A stretch of DNA of 7,290 nucleotides, from positions 1 to 7,290 of the forward strand of contig JAQTRB010000070.1 in the NCBI GenBank assembly GCA_028712015.1. Direction: 5' to 3'. This DNA is from Syntrophales bacterium (lineage in GTDB: Bacteria > Desulfobacterota > Syntrophia > Syntrophales > UBA5619). The notes under the pieces are model-generated. The model saw only the letters and a program-made list of their open reading frames with translations. It was not told the DNA's origin and did no database searches. Of the stretch, positions 1-4,918 are shown in pieces (the first letter of the stretch is position 1; every line of letters begins with the position of its first letter). The position numbers and the translations under genes are program-made.

Positions 1-14
1 CCCGATGAAAACGC

Positions 15-43
15 TTGACAACGATCGTCTAAATCGCGAGAAT
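15..43 (+). promoter_or_regulatory. Possible sigma70-type promoter for mscL
   Basis: A perfect -35 hexamer TTGACA lies at 15-20. After a 17-base spacer it is followed by GAGAAT at 38-43, which matches the TATAAT consensus at 4 of 6 positions. Transcription would begin near base 50 and leave a leader of about 110 nt before mscL. The perfect -35 and ideal spacing favour it, but the -10 is only fair. The left edge of the window hides what lies upstream, so a promoter inside the end of another gene cannot be excluded. Confidence 0.4.
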
Positions 44-143
44 TCAAGAAAAGGCAATGCTGCGGCAGACATGGGGGCACTGGAGAGGAATTGAGGAATC
101 ATTTCAGATGCTCGAGTCGTCATCGGAAGATCGTCAACGCTGG

Positions 144-150
144 AAGGAGG
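144..150 (+). promoter_or_regulatory. Ribosome binding site fixing the mscL start
   Basis: AAGGAGG at 144-150 is an almost perfect Shine-Dalgarno sequence 8 nt before the ATG at 159. It decides between this start and the in-frame ATGs at 57 and 108, which lack a comparable site and would add residues unlike any MscL N-terminus. Confidence 0.85.
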
Positions 151-158
151 AGAATCAC

Positions 159-563
159 ATGAGCATGTTAAAGGAATTTAAGGAGTTCGCCGTTAAAGGG
201 AATGTTGTGGACATGGCCGTGGGCATCATTATCGGAGTCGCCTTCGGCAAGATCGTCTCTTCCCTGGTCAGCGATATGATTATGCCGCCCATCGGTCTGC
301 TGTTCGGGGGGATGGATTTCAGCAAGCTTGCCATCGTTTTGAAAGGGGTGGCAGGCGATCCGGCGGCCGTGGTCATTGCCTACGGCAAATTCATCCAAAC
401 GCTTGTTGATTTCGTGATCGTGGCCTTTGTGATCTTTCTGCTGGTCAAGGCGATCAACGCAATGAAACGAAAAGAAGAAGCGGCCCCCTCTGCTCCGCCT
501 GCCCCCTCAAAGGAAGAGACATTGCTTGCGGAGATTCGCGATATCCTGAAGTCCAAACGATAA
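159..563 (+). CDS. mscL: Large-conductance mechanosensitive channel MscL
   Basis: This is a homopentameric inner-membrane channel that opens under high membrane tension and releases solutes during hypo-osmotic shock. The 134-residue product is close to the 136 of the E. coli protein. The N-terminal amphipathic helix (MSMLKEFKEFAVKGNVVD) runs into TM1 (about 16-45), which carries the glycine-rich gate segment with G22, G26 and G30. The characteristic IMPPIGLL follows at 41-48. A periplasmic loop spans about 50-75 and TM2 about 77-100. Next come a basic patch (KRK, 103-105), an Ala/Pro-rich linker (107-116) and the C-terminal bundle helix KEETLLAEIRDIL (118-130). The ATG at 159 is chosen because of the strong Shine-Dalgarno site and because MscL proteins begin with M-S-hydrophobic-KEF. 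The reading frame is open back to 57, but the extra residues look non-coding. The gene converges on the ppiD-like gene and appears monocistronic, ending at the hairpin just downstream. Family assignment is very secure. Confidence 0.97.
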   Translation: MSMLKEFKEFAVKGNVVDMAVGIIIGVAFGKIVSSLVSDMIMPPIGLLFGGMDFSKLAIVLKGVAGDPAAVVIAYGKFIQTLVDFVIVAFVIFLLVKAINAMKRKEEAAPSAPPAPSKEETLLAEIRDILKSKR

Positions 564-603
564 GCTCCGCGGAGAGTGGGCACGAGGCCCTGTCGCATCA
601 TCC

Positions 604-642
604 ACCCGGACCCGCAATTCCCGCTGGTCCGGGTTTCCTTTT
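604..642 (+). terminator. Rho-independent terminator after mscL
   Basis: ACCCGGACC at 604-612 pairs perfectly with GGTCCGGGT at 626-634, giving a 9-bp GC-rich stem with a 13-nt loop. It is followed by TTCCTTTT at 635-642, which is T-rich though interrupted by two C. It sits 40 nt after the mscL stop and directly abuts the end of the convergent gene at 641. Read on the minus strand the same stem has no T-run after it, so it should act mainly for mscL and only weakly, if at all, for the ppiD-like gene. Confidence 0.75.
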
Positions 643-2242
643 ACAGATCCTTCAAGTCACGGGTGAATATGAGACGCCCCTCTTTGATCAGGGCAGCCTT
701 GCTTCCCTCGATCCAAGCCTTCATTGCCTCCGTTTTCTTCGCTCGGGTCAGATAATTCGCAATCGCGGTTTTCTGGGAGGCAAAATCTTTTTCGTCCACG
801 CTGACCTTTCCCTTGAGCCCGAGGATCACGTAATTTCCGTCAATGGCGTAGGTCTGTTCCGGGTACGGTTTTTTTTCGGAGAGCTGAAAAAGCGCCTCCG
901 TCAGCTCCGGGGAGGAGCCCAGCTTGGGAACGGCGCCTCCGGGTTGGAAGATCCCCGTTTCCGTGATCTTCAATCCCTTTGCTCCGGCCACGGCCGCCAG
1001 CGCTTCGCCTTTCCTGAGACGGACAAGCAGGTCGTCCGCCTCCTTCTTCGCCAGGCGCTCCGACTCCGTTTCCCGATACTGTTTTTCTACCTCGGCTTCG
1101 ATCTCCTTCAGGGGAGGCAGGTAGGGCGCCTTCCTTGCCTCCATCTGAACGACGTAGTATCCCTTTTCCCCCTGAAACACGCGGCTGATCTCCTTTGGTT
1201 CCAGACGGGAAACGATCTTGACGAAATCGGCAATCGGTTTGAATTCCGACGGAACGTCGTTGATCCTGAAAAAACCTGTCTTCTGCACCTTCAATTTCTT
1301 CTGCGTCGCATAAGCATCGAAGTTTTCTTCCTGGTAGATGGTGTCGTGGGTCTTCTTGGCTTCGTCCGCGGCCGCAGTCATCCCGGCGCTCTGCCCCAGC
1401 GCCTCGATGATCTTCTCCCGGACCTCGGCAATAGGCTGTGTTTTGTCACCCTTCTTCCACTGGGCTTTGTTCCGTTCGTAATAATCATTGATCTCCGCGT
1501 CGGAGATCTTTGCGGTTGCGGCGTAATCCCCGGCCATGAACGCCAGGTATTTGACCTGCAGCTGTTCGGGGACGCGGAACTGCCCCTCGCGAGACTTGAG
1601 GAAAGCCTCCAGATCGGCGGGGGCCGGCTTGGCTCCGTCAAAAAAAGACTGAGGAGAAATCCGAATGAAATCGACATTGATTTTCTCGTTCTGCATCACA
1701 TAGAGGTCGTGGATCTCTTGATCCGACACCTTTACTCCCTCCTGGATCAGATCCTCCACCTTGAGGGTGATCAGCATTTTCTGCTGAAGATCTTCAAACT
1801 CTTCCGGAGACATTTTACTGCTCCTGAGGGTCTGCTGATAGATCCTTTCGTCGAAAACGCCGTTCCGCTGAAAGGCGGGATAGGCCAAAATGGCCGCTTG
1901 GACATCCTCGTCGGTCACCCGGACGTTCATCTCCTCAGCCTTCTTCAGAACAACCGACTGATTGATCAGATTGTCCAGCGCCTGCTGCTTGAGGTTCAGC
2001 GCCTTGACCATCTCCTCCGTCAGCTCCTGGCCGAAACGTTGGCGATACATGTCCAGCATGTTCTGGTATTCCCGTTGAAAATCGACATAGACAATCGGTT
2101 TGCCGTCGATCATGGCGATCCGCTCCGCCCTCTGACTTCCGCCCATCGAACCGAAATAGAAGACGAAGACGATCACAATGATCCCCAGGATGATCTTCAT
2201 GAGCCAGTTTCTGGCGTGTTTTCGCATGAGGTTGAGCAACAT
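641..2242 (-). CDS. ppiD: PpiD/SurA-type periplasmic folding chaperone lacking a recognisable parvulin domain
   Basis: This is an inner-membrane-anchored periplasmic folding factor that, in the PpiD family, assists proteins leaving the Sec translocon. The 533-residue product has a short basic cytoplasmic N-terminus (RKHARNW), one membrane anchor at about 16-31 and then a SurA_N-type chaperone region. That region covers about 40-260, including NGVFDERIYQQTLR at 127-140 and VSDQEIHDLY at 172-181. A helical C-terminal chaperone region follows (about 270-525). By recalled comparison with E. coli PpiD (623 residues), the N-terminal part matches up to the YYERNKAQWKK segment (254-264). The sequence then jumps to what follows the rotamase domain in E. 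coli (PIAEVREKI, 270-278). No parvulin motifs such as a 'RHIL' strand or GGDLG loop are seen. The start has GGGGGA at 6 nt; M6 is a less likely alternative because it lacks a Shine-Dalgarno site. The gene diverges from mreB and converges on mscL. Family assignment is strong; peptidyl-prolyl isomerase activity is doubtful, so the symbol reflects architecture rather than enzymology. Confidence 0.85.
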   Translation of the reverse strand: MLLNLMRKHARNWLMKIILGIIVIVFVFYFGSMGGSQRAERIAMIDGKPIVYVDFQREYQNMLDMYRQRFGQELTEEMVKALNLKQQALDNLINQSVVLKKAEEMNVRVTDEDVQAAILAYPAFQRNGVFDERIYQQTLRSSKMSPEEFEDLQQKMLITLKVEDLIQEGVKVSDQEIHDLYVMQNEKINVDFIRISPQSFFDGAKPAPADLEAFLKSREGQFRVPEQLQVKYLAFMAGDYAATAKISDAEINDYYERNKAQWKKGDKTQPIAEVREKIIEALGQSAGMTAAADEAKKTHDTIYQEENFDAYATQKKLKVQKTGFFRINDVPSEFKPIADFVKIVSRLEPKEISRVFQGEKGYYVVQMEARKAPYLPPLKEIEAEVEKQYRETESERLAKKEADDLLVRLRKGEALAAVAGAKGLKITETGIFQPGGAVPKLGSSPELTEALFQLSEKKPYPEQTYAIDGNYVILGLKGKVSVDEKDFASQKTAIANYLTRAKKTEAMKAWIEGSKAALIKEGRLIFTRDLKDL

Positions 2243-2296
2243 CCCTTTTCCCCCGTTCTTGATTTGAAATGATTTAAAAATGAAAACGGATCTTTT

Positions 2297-2323
2297 CGGG
2301 GACCGGCATTTCGACCGACCCCG
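2297..2323 (-). promoter_or_regulatory. Stem-loop in the presumed ppiD leader
   Basis: On the minus strand, CGGGGTCGGT (2323-2314) can pair with GCCGGTCCCCG (2307-2297) around the 6-nt loop CGAAAT. This gives ten base pairs including two G-U, with a single bulged U. It lies about 55 nt before the ppiD ATG. No T-run follows on either strand, so it is not a standard terminator. It may stabilise or regulate the ppiD leader. The structure is seen directly; the role is inference. Confidence 0.35.
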
Positions 2324-2335
2324 GCGGCGCCATTC

Positions 2336-2347
2336 CGCAGCGCTGCG
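2336..2347. repeat. 12-bp perfect palindrome in the divergent control region
   Basis: CGCAGCGCTGCG is exactly self-complementary over 12 bases; the next bases outward (C and T) do not pair. It lies just downstream of the candidate ppiD start of transcription and about 95 nt before the ppiD ATG, a place where an operator could act. No regulator is recognised, and such palindromes also occur by chance in GC-rich DNA. Confidence 0.3.
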
Positions 2348-2359
2348 TTAATGTTCGGC

Positions 2360-2388
2360 TTAGTAGTATAGTCATCTTTAAAATGCAA
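2360..2388 (-). promoter_or_regulatory. Candidate promoter for the ppiD-like gene
   Basis: On the minus strand TTGCAT (2388-2383) stands 17 nt before TACTAA (2365-2360). TATACT (2370-2365), a better -10 match, overlaps it but lacks a good -35 at proper spacing. Either gives a leader of over 100 nt that includes the palindrome and the stem-loop. Hexamer matches are only moderate, but this is the most AT-rich and promoter-like stretch upstream of the gene. Confidence 0.3.
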
Positions 2389-2410
2389 TGATTTTTTGGA
2401 AAAAAATGGA

Positions 2411-2439
2411 TTGATAAGGGGTGGAAAATACGATATAGA
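2411..2439 (+). promoter_or_regulatory. Candidate sigma70-type promoter for the mre operon
   Basis: TTGATA at 2411-2416 is followed after exactly 17 nt by TATAGA at 2434-2439. These match the -35 and -10 consensus at 5 and 4 of 6 positions. The stretch just before it (2391-2407, a run of six T, GG and a run of seven A) resembles an UP element. Transcription would start near 2446, about 60 nt before mreB. No other promoter-like site stands out within the operon, so this probably drives all five genes. Confidence 0.5.
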
Positions 2440-2494
2440 TGGCCCCTCCAGCGCGAGCATCTTTTCTATTGTGAATGCAATTATCTGGACCACC

Positions 2495-2500
2495 AGGAGG
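2495..2500 (+). promoter_or_regulatory. Ribosome binding site fixing the TTG start of mreB
   Basis: AGGAGG at 2495-2500 is a perfect Shine-Dalgarno core, 8 nt before the TTG at 2509. The start is therefore the non-standard TTG; the nearby ATG (2475) and GTG (2471) are out of frame with mreB. Confidence 0.85.
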
Positions 2501-2508
2501 AACCGAAC

Positions 2509-3552
2509 TTGATTTTTGATTTTATTTTGGGAAAGTTTTCGAACGATCTGGCGATCGATCTGGGGACGGCCAACACCCTTGTGTATGTCAGGGGAAAGGG
2601 AATCGTTCTCAACGAGCCTTCGGTCGTTGCCGTCCACAAGAACGCCAAGGGGGAAAAGAAGGTCCTGGCGGTCGGCACGGAGGCCAAGAAGATGCTCGGG
2701 CGGACGCCGGGCAATATCGTAGCCATCCGGCCCATGCGGGACGGCGTGATCGCCGACTTCGACATAACGGAGGCGATGCTCAGGCACTTCATCCTCAGCG
2801 TTCACAACCGACGGGCCTTGGTCCGACCCCGTATCATCGTCTCGATTCCCTCGGGGATCACCCAGGTGGAGAGACGCGCCGTCCGGGAAACGGTTGAATC
2901 GGCAGGGGCCCGGGAGATCTATCTAATCGAAGAACCGATGGCGGCCGCAATCGGCGCAGGGCTTCCGGTCACCGAGCCGGTCAGCTCGATGGTTGTGGAC
3001 ATCGGTGGAGGAACCACCGAAGTGGCGGTGATCTCTCTTGCCGGGATTGTCTATTCAAAATCCGTCCGGGTTGCCGGAGACAAGATCGACGAAGAGATCG
3101 TCCAGTATCTGAAACGAAAATACAGCCTGTTGATCGGGGAGCGGTCGGGAGAGAACATCAAAACGACCCTCGGCAACGCCTACCCCGATGCCAACCACGA
3201 ACCCCTCAAGATGGAGGTCAAGGGGAGGGATCTGATTTCCGGCATTCCGAAGATCGTGGAAATCAATTCCGATGAGATCCGCGAGGCGATCATGGAACCG
3301 ATCAGCCTCATCGTGGACGCCATCAAAGATGCCTTGGAGAATGCCCCTCCGGAACTTGCCGGAGACATTGTTGACCGTGGAATCGTCCTCACCGGAGGAG
3401 GGGCCCTGCTCCGGAACATTGATTTGTTGATCCGGGCGGAGACGGGCCTCCCCATTACCATTGCGGATGATCCCCTCTCCACCGTCGCCAGGGGTGCCGG
3501 TATCGCGCTGGATCAACTGGATGTTCTCAAAGAGGTTACATTTCAGGTCTGA
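2509..3552 (+). CDS. mreB: Rod shape-determining protein MreB (actin homologue)
   Basis: This cytoplasmic actin-like ATPase forms antiparallel filaments on the inner membrane and guides the elongation machinery. The 347-residue product has the usual MreB length. It starts with a hydrophobic, membrane-binding N-terminal segment (MIFDFILGKF) and then SNDLAIDLGTANTLVYVRG, whose DLGTAN (17-22) is phosphate loop 1. Further landmarks are EEPMAAAIGAG (141-151), phosphate loop 2 DIGGGTT (164-170) and the adenosine motif GIVLTGGGALL (291-301). The domain is complete with no gaps. Translation begins at TTG with an excellent Shine-Dalgarno site, which may reduce initiation relative to ATG. It is the first gene of the mreBCD-mrdA-rodA run; mreC starts 29 nt after its stop. 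Identity is essentially certain. Confidence 0.98.
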   Translation: MIFDFILGKFSNDLAIDLGTANTLVYVRGKGIVLNEPSVVAVHKNAKGEKKVLAVGTEAKKMLGRTPGNIVAIRPMRDGVIADFDITEAMLRHFILSVHNRRALVRPRIIVSIPSGITQVERRAVRETVESAGAREIYLIEEPMAAAIGAGLPVTEPVSSMVVDIGGGTTEVAVISLAGIVYSKSVRVAGDKIDEEIVQYLKRKYSLLIGERSGENIKTTLGNAYPDANHEPLKMEVKGRDLISGIPKIVEINSDEIREAIMEPISLIVDAIKDALENAPPELAGDIVDRGIVLTGGGALLRNIDLLIRAETGLPITIADDPLSTVARGAGIALDQLDVLKEVTFQV

Positions 3553-3581
3553 GATCCTGCGCCATGGTTTGTGGCTGAAAG

Positions 3582-4409
3582 ATGCTGATTCCCAGGAAAT
3601 ACCTCTCCCTTGCCGCGGCGGCGGTTCTGTTGATCCTCTCCCTGGCCGTTCTCTCCTACAGCGTGGCCAGACGGTCCGAGACCGGCTTCCTTAGAAAAAT
3701 GGTGCTCGAGGCGGCGGCTCCTGTCGAAGATGCCGTCAACATTTCGCTTGGGGCGGTGGATGATGCTTGGAAGAGGTACATCTTTCTCGTCGGCATCGGG
3801 GATGAAAATAGGCGGTTGCGGAGGGAAAACACCGCCCTCAGCGAACAGCTCAACCGTTACCGCGAGGGTTACCTCGAAGGAATACGTCTTCAGAAACTCC
3901 TTGACCTCAGGGATGGGTTGTCAAAACGGGTCGTGACGGCGAGGGTGGTCGACCACAGCCGCGCCTCTCTGTTCAAGACGATCCTGATCAACAAGGGGAC
4001 CGCCGACGGATTGCGAGTGGGGTTCCCGGTTTTATCCGAAAAAGGAGTGGTGGGACGGATTATTGAAACCGCCTGGAATGCCTCCCAGGTCCTGCTGCTG
4101 ATTGACGGAAACAGCAATATCGACGGACTGATTCAACGGAGCCGCGCCCAAGGAGTGCTCCAGGGCGCCGGATCGGCGGGATGCAGCTTGAAATACATCT
4201 CCCGGGCGGAAGAAGTGCTTCCGGGTGATGTGGTTCTGTCCTCCGGCCTGGCCGGTATATTTCCAAAGGGATTGCTTCTCGGCGTCGTTACGGGCGCCTC
4301 CCGGACGGGGGAAGGTCTCTTTCAGAAGATTGATGTGGCGCCCGCCGTGGATATCGGGAAGTTGGAGGAGGTCCTGGCCCTGATTCCGGATCCGGGGACC
4401 GGAGAATGA
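3582..4409 (+). CDS. mreC: Rod shape-determining protein MreC
   Basis: This bitopic inner-membrane protein has a periplasmic domain that self-assembles and activates the PBP2-RodA synthase, linking it to MreB. The 275 residues show a short cytoplasmic tail (MLIPRK), one membrane helix at about 8-28 and a heptad-like coiled coil at about 72-112 (rich in E, R, L and N). The paired beta-barrel domain covers about 116-268. Conserved stretches are INKGTADGLRVGFPVLSEKG (136-155) and GDVVLSSGLAGIFPKG (215-230). The start is the first possible one, since an in-frame TGA at 3576 lies just upstream. No good Shine-Dalgarno precedes it, so ribosomes may be delivered from mreB. Its stop overlaps the mreD start in ATGA. 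Confidence 0.95.
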   Translation: MLIPRKYLSLAAAAVLLILSLAVLSYSVARRSETGFLRKMVLEAAAPVEDAVNISLGAVDDAWKRYIFLVGIGDENRRLRRENTALSEQLNRYREGYLEGIRLQKLLDLRDGLSKRVVTARVVDHSRASLFKTILINKGTADGLRVGFPVLSEKGVVGRIIETAWNASQVLLLIDGNSNIDGLIQRSRAQGVLQGAGSAGCSLKYISRAEEVLPGDVVLSSGLAGIFPKGLLLGVVTGASRTGEGLFQKIDVAPAVDIGKLEEVLALIPDPGTGE

Positions 4410-4918
4410 TCTATTATCTTCTTCTCCCCGTGTGGCTGTTTCTATTGGTGATCGTTCAGATTACGATTCTGGATCTCGTTTCTTTTGGGTGGATCGAGAT
4501 AGAGATCTCCGTTATCGTCATCATCTATGCCGGATTTCACTTCGATGCCTTACGTGGGAGCATTCTCTCCCTGCTGATCGGTTTCTACCTGGATTGCCTG
4601 ACCAGCACGATTTTCGGGCTCCACATGTTTCTATATATGGTCATCTATGGCTTCTCTCGAATCGTCAGGGAGAATGCCTACGCCGGGAAACCCGGCCTTA
4701 TTGCATGTTTTTCCGGATTCTGCGCACTCCTGGAAGGCGTGGCGATCGTTCTTCTGTACCGTTTTGTCTTTGGTTCGAATCTCCTTCATGAGATTCCGAA
4801 GATCCTTGTTCCACGGGCTATTGCGGTTGGATTGCTCAGCCCCATCCTTTTCAGTTTATTTCAACGGTTCGAGGTTTTTTTGAATGTGGAAGATCGGCGC
4901 CCGGATCGACGGATATGA
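4406..4918 (+). CDS. mreD: Rod shape-determining protein MreD
   Basis: This is a polytopic inner-membrane partner of MreC in the rod complex. The 170-residue product has the usual family size and is very hydrophobic, with about five or six membrane segments near 3-23, 31-44, 51-64, 70-86, 97-118 and 134-152. The pattern GFYLDCLTSTIFGLHMFLYM (59-78) is typical, with the conserved D63 and a G-x-x-x-F/L helix start. The C-terminal tail VEDRRPDRRI is charged and would be cytoplasmic. The start overlaps the mreC stop by 4 nt (ATGA), with GGGGA 7 nt upstream. The 3' end overlaps the mrdA start by 35 nt, so the tail and the PBP2 N-terminus share DNA. MreD sequences diverge widely, but size, topology and position make this secure. 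Confidence 0.92.
   Translation: MIYYLLLPVWLFLLVIVQITILDLVSFGWIEIEISVIVIIYAGFHFDALRGSILSLLIGFYLDCLTSTIFGLHMFLYMVIYGFSRIVRENAYAGKPGLIACFSGFCALLEGVAIVLLYRFVFGSNLLHEIPKILVPRAIAVGLLSPILFSLFQRFEVFLNVEDRRPDRRI

Noticed and set aside
2..94. Open frame from the window edge to a TGA at 92-94, possibly the C-terminus of an upstream gene or a 29-codon ORF from the ATG at 5
   Set aside because: It is too short to judge, with no recognisable sequence and no ribosome site before the ATG. The TTGACA box falls inside it. It cannot be supported without the sequence to the left.
57..158. In-frame 34-residue N-terminal extension of mscL from the ATG at 57
   Set aside because: It does not resemble MscL N-termini and has no good Shine-Dalgarno. 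The ATG at 159 has an excellent one and gives the canonical MSMLKEF start.
565..574. Palindrome CTCCGCGGAG after the mscL stop
   Set aside because: It has no loop, so it cannot form a useful hairpin, and at 10 bp it is likely chance. The real terminator is at 604-642.
944..2272. Long plus-strand open frame of 442 codons opposite the ppiD-like gene
   Set aside because: The minus-strand protein has a clear family identity, a membrane anchor and a ribosome site. The opposite frame gives a low-complexity L/R/D-rich product typical of an antisense shadow.
2417..2447. AGGGG and CCCCT inverted repeat around the mreB -10 box
   Set aside because: Only 5 bp with a 21-nt gap; too weak to call an operator or a hairpin.
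2475..2519. 14-codon ORF (ATG 2475 to TGA 2517) and a GTG-started one (2471 to TGA 2510) ending at the mreB start, as possible leader peptides
   Set aside because: Neither has a Shine-Dalgarno, and both run through the mreB ribosome site. Such short frames are expected by chance.
2197..2805. Minus-strand open frame of 202 codons spanning the control region and the mreB start
   Set aside because: It overlaps mreB and the ppiD start. The translated sequence shows no domain and crosses obvious promoter DNA.
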